Below, in pieces: positions 16,175 to 24,158 of a DNA stretch of 28,408 bases. Position 1 is the first letter of the stretch; each line of letters begins with the position of its first letter. Source of the stretch: JBCDBL01 sp039183635 (GTDB taxonomy: Bacteria; Pseudomonadota; Alphaproteobacteria; Caulobacterales; Parvularculaceae); the NCBI GenBank assembly GCA_039183635.1, contig JBCDBL010000044.1, positions 1-28,408 of the forward strand, written 5' to 3'. The translations under genes were made by a program, and so were the position numbers. The notes under the pieces are model-generated. The model was not told the DNA's origin. It worked only from the letters and a program-made list of their open reading frames with translations, and searched no databases.

Positions 16175-16299
16175 GGCCTGATGAAAAGTGACTTTTAGCT
16201 GATCCTTTTAAAAACCCAACCATTTGTATTTACAGCAATGCGCTTCGCGCCTGGCGTTGAAGCCTGGACGCGAGCAAGGAAGAACCGAAAGAAATCTAT

Positions 16300-17946
16300 A
16301 TGATTTTTGTAGACGCTTTATTATTGATCGCCCTGACCATAGGTGCAATTGCGTGGTGGGTGCGCCCATTGCCCGGTCGGACAGCTATACTCGCTGCGGT
16401 GGCCGCGATCACATTTACGCTTGGCGTTTACGGCGCCTTAAATGACCGCTGGCAGGCAAGCCTCAGCGCCGCTTTCGGCTTTTTCCTATTCCTTCCCCTC
16501 ATAATCAGCGTTTTTCAACGTAAAGCAGCGCCAAAAAACCCGCCCTACGCATCCGGACCGGCGTTTACGGTTCTAGCGCTTGTTGCAGGCGGCCTCTTGC
16601 ACTTTTTCCCAATAACAAACCTTCCTGAACCTTCCGGTCCGAATACTGTTGGCATACGCACATTTGAATTAACGGATGATACGCGAAAAGGCGTTCTTGG
16701 CGTGGGTGAAAATGCGCCCCGAAGGCTCCTTGTTCGAGTATGGTATCCGGCGGAAAAGCCCGAAGACGCAAGACCCGCCTACTATTTCAACGACCTGGAA
16801 GCAAAAAGCACAGCGCGTGGTTTCGGCGATGTTATTGGGTTTGGGCCACTCGCCACATTTTTCAAACACGCCAAAACCAATGCTTATCCGGATGCCGCTC
16901 TTGTGAGCGATATGAAGGTGCTGCCAACTATTTTTTTCAGCCATGGGGCGATAGGACATCTGGCGCAGAACACCGTCTTGATGGAAGAACTGGCCAGTCA
17001 TGGATATGCGGTCTACAGCATCCAGCATACAGGAGATTCCGCGCCGACTGCTTTTCCAAACGGGGACGTTATCCCCTCAGATCCTGCACTCAAAATAGAG
17101 ATGGAAACATCAAACGAAGTGCTTGGAAAATATGACGACGCGAAAGCCAAGGCGCTTGGCTCAGACGACCTTGACGAGCGGTTCGCCGGGCAACTGGATT
17201 GGATGTCCAGGCGCCAAACAGATGGCGAGAAGATGACATACAGCGAGCCGATATGGGTGGAAGACCGCCTCTTTGTGCACAATGCACTGCAAAGCGGTAA
17301 CGCACCAAATCATGTCATGGACGTCGTCGCCAGAAGCAATTTCGAAAGCACCGGTCAAATGGGAATGTCTTTTGGCGGCGCCGTTACAGGCCCGCTGTGC
17401 ATTATCGATGAGAGGTGCGCTGCGGGCGTTAATTTAGACGGAGCAGTATTCTCTCCGTCGACATTCGCACAAGAAATAAAACAACCCTTCATGATGTTTT
17501 ATTCCGATCACGATATTATGTACAAACTTCTTCTCGAAAAGGAATATTACACAGAAGACCTGTCGGACAACCACTGGCTATATGAGTTCCATTATGAAGG
17601 CTTTAAGACAGCAGGTCTGAGACAGGACATACATCGTATAGAAATGTCTCAGGTCACCCATACAGGCCTTACTGATTACCCCCTGTTTATGCGCCCTCCC
17701 CTCCAGGGTCCGGTCCTTGGTTCTGCGCCTACGGACGTTATCATGGGTGCGCAAAATGCTTTTATACTTGGCTTTTTCAATACTTATTTACGTGGTATCG
17801 AGAGCGGTTTCCCCGACACTCAACTTAAAGCTTATTCTGACTATATAGAGCGCCGTGACGCCTCTCACATCCGCGAATGGTGGCTGTCGAAGCCTGAAGA
17901 AGAACGCGCTCTTGTGAAGGAAAAAATCGAAGAGGTAAAACGTTAG
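16300..17946 (+). CDS. PAF-acetylhydrolase-like alpha/beta hydrolase
   Basis: A 548-residue protein with three N-terminal hydrophobic segments (about 1-20, 28-46, 53-71) and a fourth near 87-104, then a soluble alpha/beta-hydrolase domain from about 115. The domain resembles platelet-activating-factor acetylhydrolase (isoform II type). The triad is readable: S357 in GMSFGG, D380 in GVNLDGAVF 23 residues later, and H454 in QVTHTGLTDYPLF, with FSHG (213-216) at the oxyanion site. This spacing is that of PAF-AH. It probably hydrolyses short acyl esters at the membrane. It is the third gene of a forward run with the LpqC-like esterase and the D-hydroxyacid dehydrogenase. Its stop codon lies at the border of a REP-like repeat and overlaps the IclR stop on the other strand by 4 nt. 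Confidence 0.87.
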   Translation: MIFVDALLLIALTIGAIAWWVRPLPGRTAILAAVAAITFTLGVYGALNDRWQASLSAAFGFFLFLPLIISVFQRKAAPKNPPYASGPAFTVLALVAGGLLHFFPITNLPEPSGPNTVGIRTFELTDDTRKGVLGVGENAPRRLLVRVWYPAEKPEDARPAYYFNDLEAKSTARGFGDVIGFGPLATFFKHAKTNAYPDAALVSDMKVLPTIFFSHGAIGHLAQNTVLMEELASHGYAVYSIQHTGDSAPTAFPNGDVIPSDPALKIEMETSNEVLGKYDDAKAKALGSDDLDERFAGQLDWMSRRQTDGEKMTYSEPIWVEDRLFVHNALQSGNAPNHVMDVVARSNFESTGQMGMSFGGAVTGPLCIIDERCAAGVNLDGAVFSPSTFAQEIKQPFMMFYSDHDIMYKLLLEKEYYTEDLSDNHWLYEFHYEGFKTAGLRQDIHRIEMSQVTHTGLTDYPLFMRPPLQGPVLGSAPTDVIMGAQNAFILGFFNTYLRGIESGFPDTQLKAYSDYIERRDASHIREWWLSKPEEERALVKEKIEEVKR

Positions 17947-18782
17947 AGCGTGTCGCGCAAAAGTGGATACCGGTTTCCTTTTCCACGAAAGCCCGCTCGC
18001 TCTGAAACATCCTGCGCCACAGAAACCAACAATTGCGGCGCGCTGTCAGGCTGTCCCTCTGGGCAATCTGCCCCGACGAGCCCTATAATAGCTGAAAGCT
18101 CGCCATCAGCGCCGAAGATCGGCGCCGCAATGCTTCGCAGCCCAGGGAAAGAATACCCCGCAACTTGACAATATCCGATGGTTTTCAGGTCTTCGATGGA
18201 CGCATCCACAGACGCCATGTCAATGTCGCGATTGGCTTTTTTTGCGGCGGCCAGCTCCCGCTTTACGATCGGCCTTGTAATCGATTTAGGCATAAGGGCG
18301 AGCGAAATTCGACCTGTCGCAGTCGTCAGCATTGGAAAAACCGTACCAAGAGCAGCATTTGCGATTATGATGTTCGGGCTAGGTCGCCAGCGAACGCATG
18401 TTTGACCGTAGGCGCCCCAAACCGACACGCCTCCGGCCATATTCGTTTGCTCGACCAGTTTCTCCAGCGCCTCATCCGCCAGCTTAACTGCGTCAACGCG
18501 CGATAAGGCCGTCAGTCCAAGCTGCAAGGCCAAAACACCCAGATCGTACCGCCCGGTTGCTGCGTCCTGGCTCACCAGACCGCCTTCAACAAAACTGCGC
18601 AAATATCTGTGAGCCTGGCTGGGCGCCAGAGACGACGCCGCCGTAATTTCGCGTAAGTGCATAGGCCCGCGCGATTCCGCGAGCACTTGCAAGACGCGCA
18701 GACTTATACGAACGGACTGTACACCGGAACCTCGTTCGGAGCGTTCTGTATGAGTTTGATTTTTAGGACGTATATTTCTCAT
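17943..18782 (-). CDS. IclR-family regulator with repeat-encoded C-terminus
   Basis: A 279-residue IclR regulator. The winged helix-turn-helix occupies about 21-83 (SVRISLRVLQVLAESRGPM, then REITAASSLAPSQAHRYLRS). The effector domain fills the rest, with the usual run GYSFPGLRSIAAPIFGADGE and the following LSAIIGLVG. The ATG at 18782 is preferred to a TTG at 18818. The last 11 residues, GNRYPLLRDTL, are encoded by the start of a REP-like repeat, so the repeat has supplied a new tail and stop codon. The 3' end overlaps the convergent PAF-AH-like gene by 4 nt. It is divergent from the VOC-racemase-BKACE-thioesterase genes, which it most likely controls (inference; IclR proteins typically regulate adjacent catabolic genes). 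Confidence 0.9.
   Translation of the reverse strand: MRNIRPKNQTHTERSERGSGVQSVRISLRVLQVLAESRGPMHLREITAASSLAPSQAHRYLRSFVEGGLVSQDAATGRYDLGVLALQLGLTALSRVDAVKLADEALEKLVEQTNMAGGVSVWGAYGQTCVRWRPSPNIIIANAALGTVFPMLTTATGRISLALMPKSITRPIVKRELAAAKKANRDIDMASVDASIEDLKTIGYCQVAGYSFPGLRSIAAPIFGADGELSAIIGLVGADCPEGQPDSAPQLLVSVAQDVSERAGFRGKGNRYPLLRDTL
17945..17990 (+). repeat. REP-like dispersed repeat, copy 3 (partial, in coding sequence)
   Basis: AGAGCGTGTCGCGCAAAAGT followed by GGATACCGGTTTCC is nearly identical to the start of copy 2 at 4326. Only the first 35-45 bases match. The remainder of the element is absent or merged into the IclR coding sequence. Its first bases provide the stop codons of both convergent genes. 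Confidence 0.65.
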
Positions 18783-18886
18783 TTTATCAATTCTGGCAGT
18801 CACCACGCCCGGAAACAAGATCTCGATTACGACAGCCTTAGGCGTGAGAAACGGAGGCGCCGCGAAAGGTGGTGTTTAAATCAACC

Positions 18887-18899
18887 TGGTCCAGGACCA
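18887..18899. promoter_or_regulatory. Palindrome TGGTCCAGGACCA
   Basis: A perfect 13-bp palindrome, overlapping a second one (CCTGGTCCAGG), about 105 bp upstream of the IclR start in the divergent region. It is a good candidate IclR operator, although its form (TGGTCC...GGACCA) also recalls GntR/FadR-type sites. I saw no second copy near the other promoters. The rest of 18900-19310 holds no gene I can support. Confidence 0.4.
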
Positions 18900-19323
18900 A
18901 TTTTTGACGCACCGTGTTAAGCCCGCACATAGCTGTGTGTTTGGTGACCGCCACACCTAACAATCTCACTCTTTTTCTATTTGCATTCAAAGATGCCAGG
19001 CTGCCGGTAAAGATTCTCAACACAGCATACTATTACAAGCCCGCAAAACACTTCCGAACAGCCGTCAGCAGCGCCTTTTATCAAGCCCTTAACGTCGAAC
19101 AAAGCCCCTTAAGATCACGGCGCATAACGTGACCAAGCCACATCGCGGCGGCGCGTCTCATGACTGGTGCGATCTTCAGTATACCTTTCTTCTCCTCTTC
19201 ATTTTCACAATCGACACAAACCAACAGATGAAATATCACAAGAACATACCATTCTGCAAATGGCAATAAATTGATGATAGAGGAATACAATGGTAAGCTT
19301 ATGTAGATTTTGAGGAGGGTTTT

Positions 19324-20229
19324 ATGGTGCAAGGATTAATCGATCTCGATCATACAATATTTATGGTCCGTGATTTGCCTGATGCAAGAGATACGTGGCG
19401 ACGCCTGGGTTTTACGACGACGTCATACCGGCCAAATCCATTTTATGGCGGCGGTGAGACAGGCGGGCGCGGCGGCAACCATCTGGTGGTCCTTACGGAG
19501 CAATCGGCGGGAACGACAAATATGATTGAGTTAGCCTGGGCCGATCCGGACTATGCGCACCCGGCTGCTTTAGAGGCGTCGAATAAAGATCCAGGTCTCG
19601 CACGGCTTATGCTTGCATCAGATAATGTTGCAGATTTACGAGACAGCTGGGCGAAATTGGGCCTCGCGATGTCGCCCAACATATCCCATGAGGGCACTTA
19701 TGTAGACTCCGAAACAGGACAAGTTGATCCGGTAAAGTATTGCGGCTTCATCGTAGAAGACAACAGCTGGGATTATAATCTCGGCGCGGCGCAGGTAATG
19801 GATTTTACTCAGTTCACAAGGCCTGACTTGCAGAATCATCAAAATGGCGCCCGTTACTGGAAGAATGTCACACTGCGCGTGTCATCGGACGACATTGCGC
19901 AGTCAGCTGACTTTATGAGTAAGTTATGCGGAAGCAAAGTACAAATGCTCAGCGATAATGCGGCGGAAGTAACGGCGCACAATATATCAGTCCGTCTCGT
20001 AACAGCGAAGGGGTTCCAGGAATTATTTCCAGCCTCAACCAACAGTGACGCGATGCTTCCTGCAGAAGTGAACACTGGAATGGACATTGTAGTCGCCAGC
20101 CTGCCAAAAGCACAGGACGTGCTTACAGAAAATGGCGTTTCTGTCCTCAACGAGGGCGAGGCTATCCATATCGCCCCCCGGGACGCAACCGGGATTGCAA
20201 TCAAATTCATTGAGGATGCGGCGATATGA
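19324..20229 (+). CDS. VOC-superfamily (glyoxalase-fold) protein
   Basis: A 301-residue protein with two vicinal-oxygen-chelate halves. The first begins IDLDHTIFMVRDLPDARDTW, and the second runs from about residue 175 (ARYWKNVTLRVSSDDIAQS). Its size and the start of the first module resemble the Glyoxalase_3-like group. H10, H53 and E69 are possible metal ligands by position (inference). The family covers isomerases, ring-cleavage dioxygenases, lactone or glyoxal enzymes and resistance proteins, so no reaction can be assigned. It has a strong Shine-Dalgarno (GAGGAGGG). Its end overlaps the racemase start by 4 nt (ATGA), so the two are translationally coupled and likely act on the same pathway. 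Confidence 0.82.
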   Translation: MVQGLIDLDHTIFMVRDLPDARDTWRRLGFTTTSYRPNPFYGGGETGGRGGNHLVVLTEQSAGTTNMIELAWADPDYAHPAALEASNKDPGLARLMLASDNVADLRDSWAKLGLAMSPNISHEGTYVDSETGQVDPVKYCGFIVEDNSWDYNLGAAQVMDFTQFTRPDLQNHQNGARYWKNVTLRVSSDDIAQSADFMSKLCGSKVQMLSDNAAEVTAHNISVRLVTAKGFQELFPASTNSDAMLPAEVNTGMDIVVASLPKAQDVLTENGVSVLNEGEAIHIAPRDATGIAIKFIEDAAI

Positions 20230-20918
20230 AAACGATTGGGCTGATCGGCGGCATGAGCTGGCTTTCCACGATTGATTACTACCGTGCGATCAATCAGGAC
20301 GTAGGCAAGCGACTGGGTGGCGTCAACAACGCACGCGTCGTAATGGTGGCGATCAATGTCGCCGACGCACTTGGAGCAATGGCTCGCAAAGATTATGACG
20401 GCGCCATCAAGCTTTTAACGGATGCGGCGAGAACGGTCGAGGCGGGCGGAGCTCAGTTGTTAGCGATGTGCGCCAACAGCGCGCATGTTTTCGCCGATCA
20501 GGTGCAGGAAGCGATCGACATTCCGCTCGTTGGATTAATAGATCCCGTCGCTGATGCAATTCGGCGGGAGGGTTTTGGAAGTGTTGGCGTTCTGGCGTCT
20601 ACGAATCTTATTGAAAACGGACTGTATTCACGCAAGCTAAACGCACTTGGCATCGACACTCTTTTGCCTGACGCTGCAAAGCAGGACGACTTGCAGGATG
20701 CGATCGAAGAGGGAATATCAGCCGGAACTTTCTCTCCGGCGGCCCACGCCTATGTGGGTAAATTGATGCGTGAGTTGATGGATGATGGCGCACAAGCTAT
20801 AGTTCTTGGGTGTACGGAAATTCCACAAATGACAAACGACGCCCCTCAAGGGCTCCCTCTGTTTGACACCACGATGCTACACGCAAAAGCAATTGTAAAT
20901 CACGCTTTCGATACATGA
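20226..20918 (+). CDS. Aspartate/glutamate-racemase-family enzyme
   Basis: A 230-residue cofactor-independent racemase of the Asp/Glu/hydantoin family. The N-terminus GLIGGMSWLSTIDYY is the typical GGMSW start of amino-acid racemases. The two catalytic cysteines are C82 in MCANSAH and C196 in LGCTEIP, both intact. The first motif has Ala and Ser where many relatives have CNTxH, which may mark a non-standard substrate. The family also contains maleate isomerase-type and decarboxylase members, but with both cysteines and GGMSW an amino-acid racemase or epimerase is most likely. It is coupled to the upstream VOC gene. It suggests that the pathway meets a D-configured or alpha-acidic intermediate (inference). 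Confidence 0.88.
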   Translation: MKTIGLIGGMSWLSTIDYYRAINQDVGKRLGGVNNARVVMVAINVADALGAMARKDYDGAIKLLTDAARTVEAGGAQLLAMCANSAHVFADQVQEAIDIPLVGLIDPVADAIRREGFGSVGVLASTNLIENGLYSRKLNALGIDTLLPDAAKQDDLQDAIEEGISAGTFSPAAHAYVGKLMRELMDDGAQAIVLGCTEIPQMTNDAPQGLPLFDTTMLHAKAIVNHAFDT

Positions 20919-21156
20919 AGACGCCGCCAAAAGTAGTAGATTAAAGATACGGCCTACTCCTCTTTATTTTAACAGCATTGGCGCCGCCTTTAAGCTCGCA
21001 CCAGTCCTATACACTGGGAATGGGTCATCCATGTTTTCTTTTGAATTACACTTTTCCTGATGAGGGCTTGTATTGTCGCGCAGATATAATCTCATTAGTC
21101 GATGCAACCCTGCAACGGTAGGCAGATAGAGGCGATGGGGCGCAATACTTCAAACG

Positions 21157-21177
21157 AGGCTTCATTTTGATAAGCCT
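21157..21177. other. Hairpin in the BKACE leader
   Basis: AGGCTT, a 9-nt loop and AAGCCT form an inverted repeat about 25 bp upstream of the BKACE start codon. It lies in the 283-bp gap after the racemase gene and may be a leader structure. The gap shows no other gene. Confidence 0.25.
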
Positions 21178-21201
21178 TACGAAAGAAGATTAGGATGGAT
21201 T

Positions 21202-22137
21202 ATGAAAAGAGCCCCAAAAGTAATCATCACTTGCGCATCGACCGGATCAATCCATACGCCAACGATGTCGCCACATTTACCCATTAACGCAGATGATATA
21301 GCCAAAGACGCGATAGATGCGGTTGAAGCCGGGGCCTCCATCCTGCATCTCCATGCCCGTGACCCAAACACAGGACAACCAAAGCAAGACCCAAGTTTAT
21401 TTTCAGCATTCTTGCCACGGATAAAACAACAAACCAACGCCGTTATCAACATCACCACCGGCGGTGGTCTCGGCATGCCGCTTGAGGAGCGCATTGCACC
21501 CGCGCACTACGCGCAGCCTGAGGTTTGCTCTTTGAATATGGGCTCGATGAACTTTGGAACTTTCGAGCTCGCCCAAAAATATAACGACTGGAGATATGAT
21601 TGGGAGAAGCCTTATTTAGAAAGTTCATATGGCGGCATTTATCCTAATACGTTTGAAATGATTGATCATATTCTCACCCATGTCGGAGACGCTTACGGAA
21701 CGAAGTTCGAATTCGAATGCTACGATATAGGCCATCTCTATAACTTGGCTTACTTCGTAAATAAGGGGCGTATTAAGCCTCCATTCCTTATTCAAGGCAT
21801 ATTCGGCGTCCATGGCGGCATGGGGGCGGACCCAGAAAACCTGATGCACCTTAAAACCATTGCCGACAAGTTGTTCCAAGACGACTATCTGCTGTCAGTC
21901 CTGGCGGTTGGCAAGGATCAGATGAAATTCTTGACTATGAGCGGCGCCATGGGGGGCAATGTTCGTTGCGGCCTTGAGGACAGCTTGTTTATCGGCAAGG
22001 GCGAACTTGCTAAATCAAGCGCCGAGCAGGTCAAGAAGATCAGAACAATACTAGAGGAACTTGGCCTCGAGATCGCCACACCTGATGAGACGCGTGACAT
22101 GCTCGCGCTTAAAGGCGGCGATCAGGTCGGCTTCTGA
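21202..22137 (+). CDS. Beta-keto acid cleavage enzyme (BKACE, DUF849)
   Basis: A 311-residue zinc enzyme of the 3-keto-5-aminohexanoate cleavage (Kce) family. Family members condense a beta-keto acid with acetyl-CoA and split it to acetoacetate plus a shortened acyl-CoA. Key elements are H49 and H51 in LHLHARD (zinc), the TTGGG loop (85-89), and E259 in GGNVRCGLED (zinc glutamate). The last motif usually reads GGHVRVGLED, so the Asn at 253 replaces the common His and may mark a different substrate group. The substrate pocket varies widely in this family (lysine fermentation, carnitine-derived and other keto acids), so none is assigned. It is followed by an acyl-CoA thioesterase, which fits release of its acyl-CoA product. 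Confidence 0.92.
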   Translation: MKRAPKVIITCASTGSIHTPTMSPHLPINADDIAKDAIDAVEAGASILHLHARDPNTGQPKQDPSLFSAFLPRIKQQTNAVINITTGGGLGMPLEERIAPAHYAQPEVCSLNMGSMNFGTFELAQKYNDWRYDWEKPYLESSYGGIYPNTFEMIDHILTHVGDAYGTKFEFECYDIGHLYNLAYFVNKGRIKPPFLIQGIFGVHGGMGADPENLMHLKTIADKLFQDDYLLSVLAVGKDQMKFLTMSGAMGGNVRCGLEDSLFIGKGELAKSSAEQVKKIRTILEELGLEIATPDETRDMLALKGGDQVGF

Positions 22138-22277
22138 TTTGCAGGCGCGAAAACGTCCATTCATATGACTTTTAGGCCGTCTAACGGCGGAATCGAAGCC
22201 TTTTTTGTCATGCTTTTATCCTGTTGAGTGAAAGCTGCAACCATGACAAACCCTCTTCGATATCCTACTTTTTTCAT

Positions 22278-23600
22278 ATGTCTGAAATAAAACTCCATAT
22301 CCATAATCTCGCATCGCGTCCTGACAACGTTCCCTTGATCACGCTTGAAGGATGTCCTCCCCTATCCCCTGTACGGATTGAACAAGCCCTCACCGATGAT
22401 GTGGGGCATGTTTGGCGGTCATACGCTAATATGTATGCTGATGTATTTGGCAAGGTGTCGACTGCTGAAACGCCATCTCAACAGGGGTCATATAAGGACA
22501 TTGACCCCACGGGCCTAGCCTGGTCTATGATCTCGGACGAGGCGGAAGCCGCCTTGACCTTGGAAGACCGTTATAAAATATGCCCCGGCACACAGCCGGT
22601 TTTTGAAAACCCATACAGACCAATTGATATTTCCGTGAATGCGTATGTGGGTGATCGGAAAGTCGCGTCCGCCACTTACCAGAAACATCAGATATCGCCT
22701 GACATAGAAGTCGAAAATATTGATGAGCAAGGTATACGGGGGCACTATTACGCACATAAGTCACCTATAAAAAAGGAGGGCGTTATCGTCATGGGCGGAT
22801 CAAGCGGCGGGCTTGATCACTATTGGGCCCGTCACGTCGCCTCCCGTGGCTACAATGTTCTGAACCTTGCCTATTTTAATTACCCGGGACTGCCCGACAC
22901 TTGCACGAACCTTCCGCTGGAATACTTCAAGACCGCAATAGACTGGTTAAAGCATCGTACAGGCGCCAATCGCGTGGGCATACAAGGCGCATCGCGCGGT
23001 GGGGAGGCTGTACTGCTCATCACCACGGCGTTTCCCGAAGACATCGCCTGCACCGTATCATATGTTCCCATGCATATCACAACAGGCGGCTTCATACCGG
23101 AGACGACGGAAAATGTTGCGTCCTGGACATTAAACGGCGAAGACATCCCTTACGTGTACACGCCTGTGCCGACTGAGGAAGAATGTCGCGCGAGAGGAAT
23201 TGATTTGGGCCGAGGGTTGCCGATAGCCCCGTTCTATTATGACTTCATCGCCGAAGCCGAGAAAAACGAGGACATGTGGATTCCTATAGAGCGATCGACT
23301 GCGCCCCTGCTTATGGTGACTGCAAAAGACGATGCCATATGGGCCTGCAGCTATGGCGCAGAGCGCGTCAAGGAACGTATCGCCAAGTATAATGGCTCTG
23401 TGAAAGCCGAACATCTCGCTTTTGATGGCGCTGGGCATCTTATGCCTCCAGAAGGAACAATTACGTCGCTATCGACTTCCGTTTATCATCAGCATGGCCG
23501 CATTCTCATAGCGCTGGGGGGGACCCCGGCCGTGAACGCGCATGCAGGCGAGAAGGCATGGCGGAGAACTATTGATTTTTACGCAGAACATCTTTTGTAA
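22278..23600 (+). CDS. BAAT-type acyl-CoA thioesterase / acyltransferase
   Basis: A 440-residue protein of the acyl-CoA thioesterase / bile-acid-CoA:amino-acid N-acyltransferase family. It has an N-terminal beta-domain (about 1-155) and a C-terminal alpha/beta-hydrolase domain starting GVIVMGGSSGGLDH (168-181). The nucleophile is S239 in GASRGGE (Ser as in thioesterases, not the Cys of true amino-acid conjugating BAAT). The acid lies in AKDDAIW (351-352) and the base is H387 in GAGHLMPP. The ATG at 22278 is chosen over a TTG at 22224. No signal peptide is visible. It follows the BKACE gene by 140 bp on the same strand and probably hydrolyses the CoA ester formed there, though conjugation to an amino acid cannot be excluded. 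Confidence 0.88.
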   Translation: MSEIKLHIHNLASRPDNVPLITLEGCPPLSPVRIEQALTDDVGHVWRSYANMYADVFGKVSTAETPSQQGSYKDIDPTGLAWSMISDEAEAALTLEDRYKICPGTQPVFENPYRPIDISVNAYVGDRKVASATYQKHQISPDIEVENIDEQGIRGHYYAHKSPIKKEGVIVMGGSSGGLDHYWARHVASRGYNVLNLAYFNYPGLPDTCTNLPLEYFKTAIDWLKHRTGANRVGIQGASRGGEAVLLITTAFPEDIACTVSYVPMHITTGGFIPETTENVASWTLNGEDIPYVYTPVPTEEECRARGIDLGRGLPIAPFYYDFIAEAEKNEDMWIPIERSTAPLLMVTAKDDAIWACSYGAERVKERIAKYNGSVKAEHLAFDGAGHLMPPEGTITSLSTSVYHQHGRILIALGGTPAVNAHAGEKAWRRTIDFYAEHLL

Positions 23601-23612
23601 AGTTTTTTTTCA

Positions 23613-23634
23613 GGTCAACTGCTCGCGGTTGACC
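23613..23634. terminator. Hairpin after the thioesterase gene
   Basis: GGTCAAC-N8-GTTGACC, a perfect 7-bp stem starting 12 bp after the stop codon. A T8 run precedes rather than follows it on the plus strand, so it is not a textbook intrinsic terminator for this gene. Confidence 0.35.
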
Positions 23635-23807
23635 ATACGCAAACACGCAAGAAAAAGACACTTGACACACTCGCATCCTTGATTGAAGCGATGGTGTATT
23701 TAATTCGTTTGTGTTTAAATCGATTTAGAGATGAATAAAAGAACCGTCAGGCTTTAATAGCTTTCGGATCTATATCCTCTAGCGCTGCTCGCATTTTTTA
23801 TTTGCCG

Positions 23808-23922
23808 GCAAACGGCTCTAAAGCGTCTCTTCTTCAATCGGAATCGGGGAGACGCTTTAAGTCTTTGTTTTTTCGCATTTCCGGACGGCCAACCGTACAC
23901 ACTTGACCTGGAAATGCTTTAG
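23808..23922 (-). repeat. REP-like repeat, second family
   Basis: Read on minus: AAAGCATTTCC...GGAAATGC, then AAAAAACAAAGACTTAAAGC and GTCTCC...GAGACGCTTT. It has two inverted repeats, GCATTTCC/GGAAATGC and AAAGCGTCTC/GAGACGCTTT (10 bp). It shares the central AAAAACAAAGA block with the other family and is the second common alphaproteobacterial intergenic repeat type I recognise. Confidence 0.6.
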
Positions 23923-23982
23923 AATCTTTGCCTTGAGCACGTGAGACGACCTTCGTCTGATACACATCACACACAACGCGCT

Positions 23983-24093
23983 TTAGAGCACGTCTCGTTT
24001 AACCGCATTCACATGACGTGCTCTAGATCTTTGTGGTACGCATGTCTTTTGCGCAGAAACCGGCATCATCCACTTTTACGCGACACGCTCTAG
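23983..24093 (-). repeat. REP-like dispersed repeat, copy 4
   Basis: On minus it starts AGAGCGTGTCGCGTAAAAGT and contains GCGCAAAAGACATGCG and AAAGATCTAGAGCACGTC. It ends in a 10-bp stem AGAGCACGTC (23985-23994) / GACGTGCTCT (24015-24024). It lies in tandem with the second-family repeat, filling the 558-bp gap between the convergent thioesterase and symporter genes, which holds no gene. Confidence 0.7.
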
Positions 24094-24158
24094 CCTGAGG
24101 CGCCTGAAGTCTGGTTATACAAGATACATGTATACAAACTTTATAAAAAGCATACGTC

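Noticed and set aside
19081..19332. 83-codon minus-strand frame between IclR and VOC, with a hydrophobic start
   Set aside because: It overlaps the VOC ribosome site and start, lacks its own Shine-Dalgarno, and resembles nothing I know; a gene remnant is possible but unsupported.
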